DNA of 64,000 nt from Acidovorax defluvii (GCA_003268905.1 QLTU01000006.1:124001-188000), one strand, 5' to 3'. Numbered from the stretch's first letter, positions 26,300 through 35,256 are shown. Numbers and translations are program-made. The notes: generated by a model from the letters alone, not told the origin.

Positions 26300-27766
26300 T
26301 CAGCCCAGCAGCGCCTGGGCGAATTCGCGTGCGTTGAAGGTTTCCAGGTCTTCGAGCTTTTCGCCCACGCCGATGAAATACACCGGAATCGGCCGCTCCT
26401 GCGCGATGGCGGCCAGCACGCCGCCCTTGGCCGTGCCATCGAGTTTGGTGACCACCAGGCCGGTGAGTTGCAGCGCGTCGTCAAACGAGCGCACCTGGGC
26501 CAGCGCGTTCTGGCCGGTGTTGCCATCAATCACCAGCAGCACTTCGTGCGGAGCCGTGGCGTCGGCCTTGGTCACCACGCGCTTGATCTTTTGCAGCTCT
26601 TGCATCAGGTGCAGCTGCGTAGGCAGGCGGCCTGCCGTGTCCACCAGCACCACGTCCTTGCCGCGTGCCTTGCCGGCGGTCACGGCGTCAAAGCTCACGG
26701 CGGCGGGGTCGCCGCCCTCCTGGCTGACGATTTCCACCGTGTTGCGGTCGGCCCATACGCCCAGCTGCTCGCGCGCTGCGGCGCGGAAGGTGTCGGCCGC
26801 CGCCAGCAGCACGCTGGCGCCTTCGTTGGCGAGGTGCTTGGTGAGTTTGCCAATCGACGTGGTCTTGCCCGCGCCGTTCACGCCCGCCACCATGATGACG
26901 GTGGGGGTGTGCTCACCAATCACCAGGGCTTTTTCGAGCGGGCGCAACAGGTCGGTCAGGGCGTCGGCCAGCAGGCCCTTGACGGCGGCGGGGTCGGTGG
27001 TTTTGGTGTCCTTGACGCGGCGCTTGAGATCGGTCAGCAGCCACTGCGTGGCCTTGACGCCGGTGTCGGCAAGCAGCAGGGCTTCTTCGAGCTCTTCGTA
27101 GAGCGCATCGTCGATCTGGGTGCCGGTGAACACGGTGGCGATGCTGGAGCCCGTCTTGCGCAGACCGGTTTTGAGGCGGTCGAGCCAGCCCTTGCGTTCA
27201 GCGGGCGTGGGCGCTTGCCCGGTCGGCACGTTAGGTGCCACTGGCGCCACTGGCGCTACTGGCGCTATTGGCACCGGGGATACCGCAGGCAACGGTGGTA
27301 CTGCCACGGCAACGGGCTCGGCCGCCACCGCCACAGCGGGCATGGGCCGGGATACCGGCGCAGAGGTCGGCACAGATATCGGTGCAGGCACCGGCACATG
27401 CACCTGGGCCGGCGGTGGTGCAACCGCTGGTGCTGCTACAGGGGCGGGCACGGGCGGCTTGGCCGCGAAGGGGTTGCGCAGCCAGCCAAAGCCACCGCTG
27501 GCTGCCGGCTGTGCGGCCGGTGCCTCCGGGCTGGAAGCTGCAGCGGCCGCCGCCGGCACCGCTGCAGCCACCGGGGGCAGGGCGGCCGCAGAAGAGGGCG
27601 CTGGCAACGGCGCCGCCTGCGTGGGCTGGCTGGCGGGTGCCTGCTGCGCGGGCGGCGCTATTGGCGCTGGCGCGGGCAGTGCATCCGGCACGGCGGGTGT
27701 CGCAGGGGCCGCCACAGCGGGCTGTGCGGGCGTGGGAGTGGGTTTTTTCTTGAAAAAACTGAACAT
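26300..27766 (-). CDS. ftsY: Signal recognition particle receptor FtsY
   Basis: A 488-residue SRP receptor. The C-terminal NG domain has the N helix bundle (about 205-285), G1 GVNGAGKTT at 295-303, DTAGR and TKLDGTAKGG. It docks SRP-ribosome complexes at SecYEG. In place of the usual acidic A domain there is a Pro/Ala-rich stretch (about residues 8-188) that starts with the lipid-binding-like MFSFFKKK and includes a PVAPVAPVAP run produced by near-identical 9-base units. The start at 27766 gives the family N-terminus; it is divergent from the first M16 gene, 28 bases between starts. Confidence 0.95.
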   Translation of the reverse strand: MFSFFKKKPTPTPAQPAVAAPATPAVPDALPAPAPIAPPAQQAPASQPTQAAPLPAPSSAAALPPVAAAVPAAAAAASSPEAPAAQPAASGGFGWLRNPFAAKPPVPAPVAAPAVAPPPAQVHVPVPAPISVPTSAPVSRPMPAVAVAAEPVAVAVPPLPAVSPVPIAPVAPVAPVAPNVPTGQAPTPAERKGWLDRLKTGLRKTGSSIATVFTGTQIDDALYEELEEALLLADTGVKATQWLLTDLKRRVKDTKTTDPAAVKGLLADALTDLLRPLEKALVIGEHTPTVIMVAGVNGAGKTTSIGKLTKHLANEGASVLLAAADTFRAAAREQLGVWADRNTVEIVSQEGGDPAAVSFDAVTAGKARGKDVVLVDTAGRLPTQLHLMQELQKIKRVVTKADATAPHEVLLVIDGNTGQNALAQVRSFDDALQLTGLVVTKLDGTAKGGVLAAIAQERPIPVYFIGVGEKLEDLETFNAREFAQALLG

Positions 27767-27794
27767 TGGCAGGTACTTAGAATCACTCCATTCT

Positions 27795-29240
27795 ATGAAA
27801 CGTGCTTTCCCCCTTCTGGGCCTGCTGGCCTGCCTGAGTGCCGGGGCGCAATCCCCGGTGTCCCCAACCCCCTTTGCGACACCACCATCGGCCCTGTCCG
27901 CGCAGGCTGCCACGGCTTCGGGCGCGCAACAGTTCACGCTGGCCAATGGCATGCAGCTCATCGTGCAGCCCGACCGCCGTGCGCCCACGGCCATGCACAT
28001 GGTGTGGCTGCGCGTGGGCTCCATGGACGAGGTCGATGGCACCTCGGGCGTGGCCCATGTGCTGGAGCACATGATGTTCAAGGGCACCAAGACCGTGCCG
28101 CCGGGCGAGTTTTCGCGCCGGGTGGCAGCGCTGGGTGGTCAGGAAAACGCCTTCACCAGCCGCGACTACACAGGCTATTACCAGCAGATTCCCGCGCACC
28201 GTCTGGAAGACGTGATGCGCCTGGAGTCCGACCGCTTTGCGCACAACCAGTGGCCCGATGACGAGTTCAAGCGCGAAATCGAGGTGGTCAAGGAAGAGCG
28301 CCGTCTGCGCACCGAAGACCAGCCCCGTGCCCTTCTGGCCGAACAGCTTTTTGCGACCACCTTCATGGCCTCGCCTTACCGCCGCCCGGTGGTGGGCTGG
28401 ATGAGCGATTTGGACGCCCTGACGCCCGAGGACGTGCGCGCTTTCCACCGCCAGTGGTATGTGCCCGGCAACGCGGCGGTGGTGGTGGCCGGTGATGTGG
28501 ATGTGGCCCAGGTGCGCGCGCTGGCCGAAAAATACTATGGCCGCCTGCCCGCCCGTGCCCTGCCTGCGCGCAAGCCGCGCACCGAGCCCGCACAGCAGGG
28601 CCTGCGCCGCATTGCCGTCAAGGCCCCGGCCGAGCAGGCCTATGTGGCCCTGGCGTTTCGCGTGCCCGGCATGAATCGGGTCGAGGCACTCACCGATGCC
28701 GACCGCGATGCCCTGGCGCTGATGGTGTTGTCGGCCGTGCTCAGCGGCTACGACGGTGCACGCCTGGAGCGCGCCCTGAGCCAGGGCCCCGAGCGCGTGG
28801 CCGACAGCGCGGGCAGTTCGGCCATGGTGACGGGACGCGGCCCCAGCCTGTTTTTGCTCAGCGGCGTGCCCGCCCAAGGCAAGACGGCGCAGCAGGTCGA
28901 GGACGCCCTGCGCGCCGAAGTGGCCCGCGTGGCCCGCGAGGGCGTGAGCGAGGCCGAGCTGTCGCGCGTCAAAACCCAGTGGATTGCTTCGACCGTGTAC
29001 CAGCGCGACTCGGTGCACGGGCAGGCCCAGGACCTGGGCAGCAACTGGGTGCAGGGCTTGCCCCTGGATGCCGAAGAGCGCCTGCTGGCGCTGCTGCGCA
29101 CCGTGACACCCGAGCAGGTGCAGCAGGTGGCGGCCCGGTATTTTGGCGACGACCAGCTCACGGTGGCCACGCTGCTGCCGCAGCCGCTCGATGCCAAGCC
29201 CCGGCGCGCCGCACCGGCCGCTGGTGCCCCGCGGCACTGA
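27795..29240 (+). CDS. M16 family zinc metallopeptidase (active subunit)
   Basis: A 481-residue exported peptidase with signal peptide (MKRAFPLLGLLACLSAGAQS). The inverted zinc motif HVLEH is at residues 88-92, preceded by GTSGVA, and the distal Glu lies in EIEVVKEERR. The C-terminal half is the inactive M16 repeat. It lies 21 bases before a second M16 gene; the two likely form an active/inactive heterodimer like pitrilysin-type pairs or mitochondrial processing peptidase. Substrates in the periplasm are unknown. The frame is open upstream across ftsY but translation surely starts at 27795. Confidence 0.93.
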   Translation: MKRAFPLLGLLACLSAGAQSPVSPTPFATPPSALSAQAATASGAQQFTLANGMQLIVQPDRRAPTAMHMVWLRVGSMDEVDGTSGVAHVLEHMMFKGTKTVPPGEFSRRVAALGGQENAFTSRDYTGYYQQIPAHRLEDVMRLESDRFAHNQWPDDEFKREIEVVKEERRLRTEDQPRALLAEQLFATTFMASPYRRPVVGWMSDLDALTPEDVRAFHRQWYVPGNAAVVVAGDVDVAQVRALAEKYYGRLPARALPARKPRTEPAQQGLRRIAVKAPAEQAYVALAFRVPGMNRVEALTDADRDALALMVLSAVLSGYDGARLERALSQGPERVADSAGSSAMVTGRGPSLFLLSGVPAQGKTAQQVEDALRAEVARVAREGVSEAELSRVKTQWIASTVYQRDSVHGQAQDLGSNWVQGLPLDAEERLLALLRTVTPEQVQQVAARYFGDDQLTVATLLPQPLDAKPRRAAPAAGAPRH

Positions 29241-29261
29241 ACCCGCTCCCCGAGGCATTGC

Positions 29262-30623
29262 ATGATGACTATGAAAAAAATAGCTGCCCGCGCTTTATTC
29301 ATAAGCGCTGGAGCCCTGTTTGGTGTCAATTCAGCCTGGGCGCTGCTGCCCATCCAGCACTGGACCGAACCCAACGGCGCCCAGGTCTGGCTGGTGGAAA
29401 GCCCCGTCATCCCCATGGTGGATGTGCAGCTCGACTTTGACGCTGGCAGCCGCCGCGACCCGGCCGGGCAGGCCGGCCTGGCAGGTGCCGTGGCATCGAT
29501 GGCGTCCAAGGGCGTTCTGGCCATGGCGGGCGAGGGCGCTGCCCCGCCGCTCGACGAAAACGCGCTGGGCGAGGCCTGGGCCGATCTGGGCGCGAGCTTC
29601 GATGCCAGCGCCGGCAGCGATGCGCTGCACTTTTCGCTGCGCTCCCTGACCGAACCCGCGCTGCTGCAACGCGCTGCGCTGCTGGCCGCGCGCCAGATGG
29701 GCGAGCCCAGCTGGCCAGCCGATATCTGGCAGCGCGAGCGCGCCCGCTGGAGCGCCAGCATCAAGGAATCCCGCACCCGCCCTGCCACCGTGGCAGGCGA
29801 AGCCTTTGCCACTGCGGTGTATGGCAGCCACCCTTATGGTTTCCGTGCCACCGAAGACACGCTGGCGCGCATCGAAGTGGCCGACATGCAGGCGTTTCAT
29901 GCCCGCACCATTGCCGCCTGCCGCGCGCGCGTCAGCATCGTGGGCGCCGTCAACCGCGCCCAGGCGCAGACGCTGGTGGCCACGCTGCTGTCACGCCTGC
30001 CGCAGCGCACGGGGGCAGAATGCGCCCCGCTGCCGGCGGTGCCCGAAGTGCAGGCCCTCACCGCACCGGCCGAGCAGCGCATCCCCTTTGCGTCGGCCCA
30101 GGCCCATGTGCTGATCGGCCAGCCCGGCTTTGCGCGCCGCGACCCGGATTTTCTGGCGCTGCTGGTGGGCAACCACATCCTCGGCGGCGGTGGTTTCACC
30201 GCGCGGCTGACCAACGAGGTGCGTGAAAAACGCGGCCTGAGCTACAGCGTGTACAGCGGTTTTGCGCCCGGCCTGCATGCGGGCGCCTTCACCATCGGCC
30301 TGCAGACCCGTCCCGACCAGGCCGCGCAGGCGGTGCAGGTCTCGCGCGACGTGCTCGCCCGCTTTGTGCGCGAAGGCCCCACCGAGGTCGAGCTGCGTGC
30401 CGCCAAGGACAACCTGATTGGCGGCTTTGCGCTGCGCATCGACAGCAACCGCAAATTGCTGGGCAACGTGGCCAACATCGCCTGGAACGACCTGCCGCTT
30501 GACTACCTTGACCACTGGACGAAGCGGGTCGAGGCGCTCACCGTGGCCGACATCCGCGCCGCCATGGCGCGCAAACTGCAACCTGAACGCATGGTGACCG
30601 TGGTGGTGGGGGGCCAGCCATGA
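29262..30623 (+). CDS. M16 family peptidase-like protein (inactive partner)
   Basis: A 453-residue exported M16 protein. The position where the zinc motif should be reads GQAGLAGAVASMASKG, so HxxEH is absent and the protein cannot be a zinc peptidase; GLSYSVYSGFAPGLHAG and the RxxL... C-terminal features show the fold. It is the presumed non-catalytic partner of the gene upstream. Its signal peptide core (KIAARALFISAGALFG) is encoded by a dispersed palindromic repeat copy, with ATA and TTA codons. A second in-frame ATG at 29271 is an equally good start. Confidence 0.92.
   Translation: MMTMKKIAARALFISAGALFGVNSAWALLPIQHWTEPNGAQVWLVESPVIPMVDVQLDFDAGSRRDPAGQAGLAGAVASMASKGVLAMAGEGAAPPLDENALGEAWADLGASFDASAGSDALHFSLRSLTEPALLQRAALLAARQMGEPSWPADIWQRERARWSASIKESRTRPATVAGEAFATAVYGSHPYGFRATEDTLARIEVADMQAFHARTIAACRARVSIVGAVNRAQAQTLVATLLSRLPQRTGAECAPLPAVPEVQALTAPAEQRIPFASAQAHVLIGQPGFARRDPDFLALLVGNHILGGGGFTARLTNEVREKRGLSYSVYSGFAPGLHAGAFTIGLQTRPDQAAQAVQVSRDVLARFVREGPTEVELRAAKDNLIGGFALRIDSNRKLLGNVANIAWNDLPLDYLDHWTKRVEALTVADIRAAMARKLQPERMVTVVVGGQP
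29274..29324 (+). repeat. Dispersed palindromic repeat, copy 5 (inside an M16 coding sequence)
   Basis: AAAAAAATAGCTGCCCGCGCTTTATTCATAAGCGCTGGAGCCCTGTTTGG matches the family over its whole length. It encodes the signal-peptide core in the same frame as the copy within sco. Confidence 0.85.
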
Positions 30624-30684
30624 GGGCCGTGCCCGGACGCCCCCGGCCCGTCTGCACCCCCACCCATTGCCTGAAAGTTTCTCC

Positions 30685-31374
30685 ATGAGCCGATCCACCC
30701 TGCGCCCCGAATCCCTGCCCGGCGGCCGCCTGGCCCGTGCAGCCCAGGCGGCTGCCGCAGCAGCGCCCGATACCAAGCCGGGCAAAAAAACGGCTGCCCC
30801 CGCAGCCTCCAAGGGATCGGGCGAAATCCGCATCATCGGCGGCCAATGGAAGCGCACCCGCCTGGCCGTGGCCCAGCGCCCCGGCCTGCGCCCCACACCC
30901 GATCGCGTGCGCGAAACCCTGTTCAACTGGCTGGGCCAGGACCTCACCGGCTGGCACTGCCTGGACGCGTTTGCCGGCACCGGCGCGCTGGGGCTGGAGG
31001 CGGCTTCGCGCGGCGCCGCCGCTGTGCAGCTGGTGGAAAACGACCCCGCCCTGGTGGCCCAGCTGCACAAGCTGCAGCAGCGCCTGGCGGCCACCGTGGT
31101 GCGTGTGCAGCGTGGCGACGGTGTTGCAGCGATCAAGCACGCAGCGCCAGCCAGCCTGCATCTGGTGCTGGTGGACCCCCCGTTTGACAGCGCCTTGTTC
31201 GAGCCCGCACTGCAGGCCGCCGCCCAGGCTGTGGCGGCAGATGGCTATGTGTACCTGGAGGCGCCAACGGCATGGACCGATGAGGCGCTGGCCCCGTTTG
31301 GGCTGACCGTGCACCGCCACCTGAAGGCCGGTGCGGTGCATGCACACCTGCTTCAACGGCGACCGAAAGACTGA
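30685..31374 (+). CDS. rsmD: 16S rRNA (guanine(966)-N2)-methyltransferase RsmD
   Basis: A 229-residue methyltransferase. After a low-complexity, Ala/Lys-rich N-terminal extension (~45 residues) come IRIIGGQWKRTRL, RPTPDRVRETLFNWL, the SAM motif CLDAFAGTGALGLEAASRGA and the catalytic DPPF motif (VLVDPPFDSA). RsmD methylates G966 of 16S rRNA. It follows the M16 pair and precedes coaD, a common order with ftsY in this group. ATG 30685 was chosen; an upstream ATG would add six residues. Confidence 0.94.
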   Translation: MSRSTLRPESLPGGRLARAAQAAAAAAPDTKPGKKTAAPAASKGSGEIRIIGGQWKRTRLAVAQRPGLRPTPDRVRETLFNWLGQDLTGWHCLDAFAGTGALGLEAASRGAAAVQLVENDPALVAQLHKLQQRLAATVVRVQRGDGVAAIKHAAPASLHLVLVDPPFDSALFEPALQAAAQAVAADGYVYLEAPTAWTDEALAPFGLTVHRHLKAGAVHAHLLQRRPKD

Positions 31375-31390
31375 TATATTTGTGCTGGCT

Positions 31391-31450
31391 TGCTATAATA
31401 AATATAGCTAATTGCGCTTATTGGACAAGCGCTAGAGCCCTATTTGGCAT
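31391..31450 (+). repeat. Dispersed palindromic repeat, copy 6
   Basis: AATATAGCTAATTGCGCTTATTGGACAAGCGCTAGAGCCCTATTTGG, forward orientation, 16 bases after the rsmD stop. The rest of the 220-base gap before coaD contains CATAAT (31501-31506), a possible -10 element. Confidence 0.85.
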
Positions 31451-31594
31451 AAAAGTCAGCGGGCAGGCATTGCGGCCCTTGCGTGCGCGCAGCGCGCCGC
31501 ATAATGCGCCCACACGGCCCGGCAGGCTTGCCGTGGCGGCCATCAGGTCCGCAAGCCGAGGCCAACCCATCTACCCACCAGGAGACCCCAGCCC

Positions 31595-32095
31595 ATGGCC
31601 CACAACGTGCTCGCCGTTTACCCCGGAACTTTCGACCCCATCACCCTGGGGCATGAAGACCTGGTGCGCCGTGCGGCGCAACTGTTTGACCGGGTGATAG
31701 TGGCCGTAGCCATGGCCCACCACAAAAAGACCCTTTTCAACCTGGACGAGCGCATGGACATGGCGCGCGCGGCCCTGCGCGACTGCCCGCAGGTGAGCGT
31801 CGAACCCTTCGAGGGCCTGGTGACCGAGTTCACCGCGGCGCGCGGCGGCACCGCCATGCTGCGCGGCCTGCGATCGGGCACCGATTTCGACTACGAATTC
31901 CAGCTGGCGGGCATGAACCGGGCGCTGGTGCCGCACATCGAGACGGTGTTCCTCACACCCAGCAGCCAGCACCAGTTCATCAGCAGCACGCTGGTGCGCG
32001 AAATTGCCACGCTGGGCGGCGACGTGGCGCAGTTCGTTTCACCCGTGGTGCACGAGCGCCTGATGCACAAGCTCCAACGCGCAGCATCGGCCTGA
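31595..32095 (+). CDS. coaD: Phosphopantetheine adenylyltransferase
   Basis: A 166-residue nucleotidyltransferase catalysing the fourth step of coenzyme A synthesis. The N-terminal nucleotide motif is YPGTFDPITLGHEDLV (T/HxGH type), followed by RGLRSGTDFDYEFQLAGMNR and the ISSTLVREIATLGGDV signature. Length matches the family. A ribosome site AGGAGA precedes the ATG. Together with panB, panC and panD further on, most of the CoA precursor pathway is in this window. Confidence 0.96.
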   Translation: MAHNVLAVYPGTFDPITLGHEDLVRRAAQLFDRVIVAVAMAHHKKTLFNLDERMDMARAALRDCPQVSVEPFEGLVTEFTAARGGTAMLRGLRSGTDFDYEFQLAGMNRALVPHIETVFLTPSSQHQFISSTLVREIATLGGDVAQFVSPVVHERLMHKLQRAASA

Positions 32096-32098
32096 GTC

Positions 32099-33178
32099 TC
32101 AGCCTGCGGGGGCCTGCACCAGGTCATGCACAAACCGCAGCTTGCCCATGGCGCCAGATGACAACGCAAAAGGGTAGGCGTCGTTCTGCCCCAGGCTGCG
32201 GTTCAGGCTGTTGAGCATCAGGGTCAGGGGCACCCACTGGCGCACCATGTCGTCAAACGACGGGCGCGGGTTGGCGAAGGGGTCGGTCACCTGTTGGTGC
32301 TGGGCGGCGTTCGGGTCGGGCACGGTCACGCTGGTCTGGTAGCTGGCGGCGGTTTCGAGCAGGTCCACCATGTGCAGGTAATGTGCCCAGGTTTCGGCCC
32401 AGTCTTCCCAGGGGTGCGACGCGGCGTAGCTGCTCACATGGTGCTGGCGCCAGTCGCCCAGGTCGTTGCCTCTGGCGTAGTGGGCGCTCAAGGCGGTGGC
32501 GTAATCAAGGCGCTCGTCGCCAAACACGCTGCGAAAGGCCTCCAGGCGATGGCCGTCGCGCACCAGCTGGTCCCAGTAGAAGTGGCCCGATTCGTGGCGC
32601 AGGTGGCCGATGAGGGTGCGGTAGGGCTCGCCCAGCGCCACACGCCGCTGTGCGCGCTCGCCGTCGTCGGCTTCTGCCACATTGAGGGTGATGGTGCCGC
32701 CGTGGTGGCCCGTGAGGATGGGCGGCCCACCAGGCCAGTCGGCCAGAAACTCGAACACCGGCCCGGCCCGGCCCGGTGCGGGCTCCAGTCCCAGGCGTGC
32801 GAGGGTGTAGAAAAGCTGGCGCTTGGCCGATTCAATCTGCTTCCAGCGGCCCAGGTTGGCGGGCTCGGAGAGGTCGGGCAGCACGCGCGTTTGCCGGCAT
32901 GAAGCACACAGCGGCGAAAAATCGTTGGCTGGCACGGCAAAGTTGCAGGCGTCGTAGGCGGTGCGGTTGCCGCACATGCGATAGAGCCGGCCGCTGTAGT
33001 CGGCACTGCCGCGGTGTCCCATCCTGCGCCACAGGTCCGGCCCGTCTTGCGATGCAGGGGCCAGCGCCGCCATGGTGAACAGGTCGGGCACAAAGGCGAG
33101 CGTGCTGCCGCAGTGCAGGCACTGCACGCTGTCAAAAAAAACCAGATGACCGCAATGGTCGCAATTGAATACCCGCAT
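32099..33178 (-). CDS. Putative zinc-ribbon zinc metallopeptidase
   Basis: A 359-residue protein. The N-terminus has a zinc ribbon (CDHC...CLHCG), then a second Cys group (CGNRTAYDACNF...CASC), and the middle has HESGHFYWD, a zincin-type HExxH variant with Ser in place of the usual hydrophobic residue; WEDWAETWAHYLHMVDLLETA provides a third ligand region (ExxxH). This corresponds to the family annotated as putative zinc-binding peptidase. Cellular role is unknown. The stop is 3 bases from the coaD stop (convergent); the ATG at 33178 begins the zinc ribbon. Confidence 0.8.
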   Translation of the reverse strand: MRVFNCDHCGHLVFFDSVQCLHCGSTLAFVPDLFTMAALAPASQDGPDLWRRMGHRGSADYSGRLYRMCGNRTAYDACNFAVPANDFSPLCASCRQTRVLPDLSEPANLGRWKQIESAKRQLFYTLARLGLEPAPGRAGPVFEFLADWPGGPPILTGHHGGTITLNVAEADDGERAQRRVALGEPYRTLIGHLRHESGHFYWDQLVRDGHRLEAFRSVFGDERLDYATALSAHYARGNDLGDWRQHHVSSYAASHPWEDWAETWAHYLHMVDLLETAASYQTSVTVPDPNAAQHQQVTDPFANPRPSFDDMVRQWVPLTLMLNSLNRSLGQNDAYPFALSSGAMGKLRFVHDLVQAPAG

Positions 33179-33272
33179 GGTGGTGCAGCTTAACCCCTGC
33201 GAACAAGCGCGGGGCGGGCCAAACAGGCAAAGATCGTAAAGAGGGAGGCGCGAGGCAGCGGGACGCAAAGAA

Positions 33273-33316
33273 AAAGGGCACAAGCGCCGGATGTGTGTCC
33301 GGCGCTTGTGCCCTTT
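33273..33316. terminator. Long bidirectional terminator-like hairpin
   Basis: A perfect 19-bp inverted repeat (33273-33291 with 33298-33316, 6-base loop) bounded by A-rich and T-containing flanks. It lies after the BON-domain gene (minus strand), 60 bases downstream of its stop, and upstream of the metallopeptidase gene. Confidence 0.85.
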
Positions 33317-33375
33317 ATCAACCTCACCGCTGCGGCAGGGCTTGCGCCGTTGCCGAGAGCGACGGGCATCAACGC

Positions 33376-33693
33376 TCAGGGGCGCACAACGATGCTGTTG
33401 CGTACTTCCTTGACGTTCTTGGTGCTGCGTGCAATGGCTTCAGCCTGGTCCTTTTCGGCTTGCGATTTTGCAAAACCCGACAGCTGGACCGTGCCGTTCA
33501 GCGTTTCAACGCTGATGGAAGTGGCCGCCACCGTCTTGTCTTCTGCCATCTTGGCCTTGACGGCGGTGGTGATGCCTGCGTCGTCTACATAGGCGCCAAG
33601 GGTTTCTTGGTTGCGCGCAACGGCGCAGCCGGTGGCGGTGACAACGGTGATGGCTGCAGCTGCTGCAAAGGCAAGGGCGCGTGCGTATTTCAT
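33376..33693 (-). CDS. BON domain lipoprotein
   Basis: A 105-residue lipoprotein with lipobox (TATGC) near residue 23. The mature part is a single BON domain: DAGITTAVKAKMAEDKTVAATSISVETLNGTVQLSGFAKSQAEKDQAEAIARSTKNVKEV. BON proteins (OsmY type) bind membranes and are induced by envelope or osmotic stress. I chose the second ATG (33693), which has a GAAGGA ribosome site eight bases upstream. It belongs to a group of small stress-type genes on the same strand. Confidence 0.9.
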   Translation of the reverse strand: MKYARALAFAAAAAITVVTATGCAVARNQETLGAYVDDAGITTAVKAKMAEDKTVAATSISVETLNGTVQLSGFAKSQAEKDQAEAIARSTKNVKEVRNSIVVRP

Positions 33694-33801
33694 GGTGTAT
33701 TCCTTCATAGAGTTGGGACGCGGGTGCTAGGGAAAATCACAGTCTGCCGGTTTATTGCACCCTCCGTAACCGGCTGGCTGTTGTGGTGCTGGAAGCGAGG
33801 G

Positions 33802-34356
33802 CTAAGCTTCCAGCAAATCCTTGAGTTCGTCGGCATGTTCTTCTTCGTCGGCCAGTATGGCTTCGAGCATGCGTTTGGTGGTCGGGTCTTTGTCGCCAAT
33901 CAGTGCAATCATCTGGCGATAGGCCTCCACGGCAATCCGCTCGGCCACCAGGTTGGCTTTCACCATGGCCTTGAGGTCTGACGAGGTGTCGTATTCGGCA
34001 TGGCTACGGGCCAGCAAGGTGTCCGGCGAAAAGTCGGGCTCACCGCCCAACTGAACGATGCGCCGTGCAATCAGGTCTGCATGGGCCGTTTCCTCATTGG
34101 CATGCACCATGAACTCCGCTGCAATGGCGGGCGACGACATACCATGAGCGGTGAAGTGGTGGCGCTTGTAGCGCAGCACGCACACCAGCTCGGTTGCCAG
34201 GGCATCGTTGAGCAGGCGCACGATGTCATCGCGGTGCTGGCGGAAAGCTGGCGTGACAGCCCCCTCGTCGAGGTGGCTCGAGCCCGCGGCCTTGAGGGCC
34301 TTCTCGTCGAGCGTCATGCCCGAGGCATGGGGGGCTAGCTGGCTGATCGTATTCAT
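33802..34356 (-). CDS. Bacterioferritin-like ferritin-fold protein
   Basis: A 184-residue four-helix protein. Carboxylate/His motifs typical of a di-iron centre are visible: LATELVCVLRYKRH in helix A, FMVHANEETAHADLIARRI (ExxH) in helix B, and EAYRQM and ILADEEEHADELKDLL (ExxH) in helices C and D. It may store or detoxify iron, or protect DNA. The upstream open frame lacks similarity; the ATG at 34356 is supported by the family N-terminus. It lies between the BON and DUF883-like genes. Confidence 0.85.
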   Translation of the reverse strand: MNTISQLAPHASGMTLDEKALKAAGSSHLDEGAVTPAFRQHRDDIVRLLNDALATELVCVLRYKRHHFTAHGMSSPAIAAEFMVHANEETAHADLIARRIVQLGGEPDFSPDTLLARSHAEYDTSSDLKAMVKANLVAERIAVEAYRQMIALIGDKDPTTKRMLEAILADEEEHADELKDLLEA

Positions 34357-34394
34357 GGGGGCACCTTCAACGTGGGCAACAGCGCTGTGATGGA

Positions 34395-34784
34395 TCAGGA
34401 GTTGCGGCGACGGGACAACACCAGCAACGCGGCTGCCACAACGGCACCCGCAGCAGCGGCAATGGCCACCGACTTGCCCGGTTGCTGCACCACGTAACGC
34501 GTGGTGGCGTCGGCGGCATGTTGCACCTGGCGACGTGCGCGGGCGCCGGTGTCGGCGCAAAAATCGATGCTGCGCGCAGCCAGGTCTTGGGCGCGAGTGG
34601 CCAGGTCGTCGATCACCGGGCTGGCTTCGCGGCGCAGGTGGCGCACGCCGGTCTCGGCCTTTTCCAGGGATTCATTGGCAACGTCCCGCGTGCTCTGCAC
34701 GGCGTCCTGAGCGCTTTGCAGCACGTTGTTTGCCAGATTGCGGGCGTTGTCTGCTACTTTGTCGGTGGTGGATTGGATACTCAT
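34395..34784 (-). CDS. DUF883-like (ElaB/YqjD) membrane-anchored protein
   Basis: A 129-residue protein with a long Ala-, Glu- and Arg-rich amphipathic helical part (residues 1-95) and one C-terminal transmembrane helix followed by RRR. The VVQQPGKSVAIAAAAGAVVAAALLVLSRRR end matches the ElaB/YqjD family, tail-anchored proteins that bind ribosomes in stationary phase in E. coli. Placed between the ferritin-like and DUF1328 genes. Confidence 0.8.
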   Translation of the reverse strand: MSIQSTTDKVADNARNLANNVLQSAQDAVQSTRDVANESLEKAETGVRHLRREASPVIDDLATRAQDLAARSIDFCADTGARARRQVQHAADATTRYVVQQPGKSVAIAAAAGAVVAAALLVLSRRRNS

Positions 34785-34859
34785 GGATATTCTCCGGAAA
34801 AAATGGGGGGCTTGAGCCAGGGGCTGTAAGAGGGGGCTGGAAAGCAAGATGGCAGGGGG

Positions 34860-35030
34860 TCAACCCTTTTTCATCAGGCCCAGCACAAAGGTCACGATGG
34901 TCATGATCACGAACACAAAGAACAGGATCTTGGCAATGCCAACGGCGCCTGCCGCAATGCCACCAAAGCCGAACACGGCGGCGATGAGTGCGATGACCAG
35001 AAAGACAACGGCGTAATGCAGCATTTCCAT
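34860..35030 (-). CDS. DUF1328 small membrane protein (56 aa)
   Basis: A 56-residue protein with two transmembrane segments and the glycine-rich linker [21 protein letters not shown], the signature of DUF1328 (YtjA family). A good ribosome site (AAGGAGAT) precedes the ATG. Proteins of this family are usually stress induced. First gene of the small-protein group 35030-33376. Confidence 0.88.
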   Translation of the reverse strand: MEMLHYAVVFLVIALIAAVFGFGGIAAGAVGIAKILFFVFVIMTIVTFVLGLMKKG

Positions 35031-35256
35031 CTCCTTATGGGGCCGGTGGTACCGGCAGTTGGTTGGCGCCAGAAAATTCAGCGCCTGAGATGTACTGTAG
35101 GCAACACCGCCCGCCCTGAATGCCGGTGGCTGGCGCGGCCCCGTGTCAGCGCATGGATGGCCGGCTTGTAGGACGTCACCGATGGTCCGGCCACGGTTGG
35201 AGCCCCCGCACGGATGTGCAGGGCGGGGAGTCAGCAGTTCGTTGTGCGCGGTTGGC

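Noticed and set aside
27120-27794. Long Ala/Thr/Gly-rich open frame antisense to ftsY, continuous with the M16 gene
   Set aside because: It mirrors the Pro/Ala-rich coding strand of ftsY; the M16 signal peptide starts at 27795.
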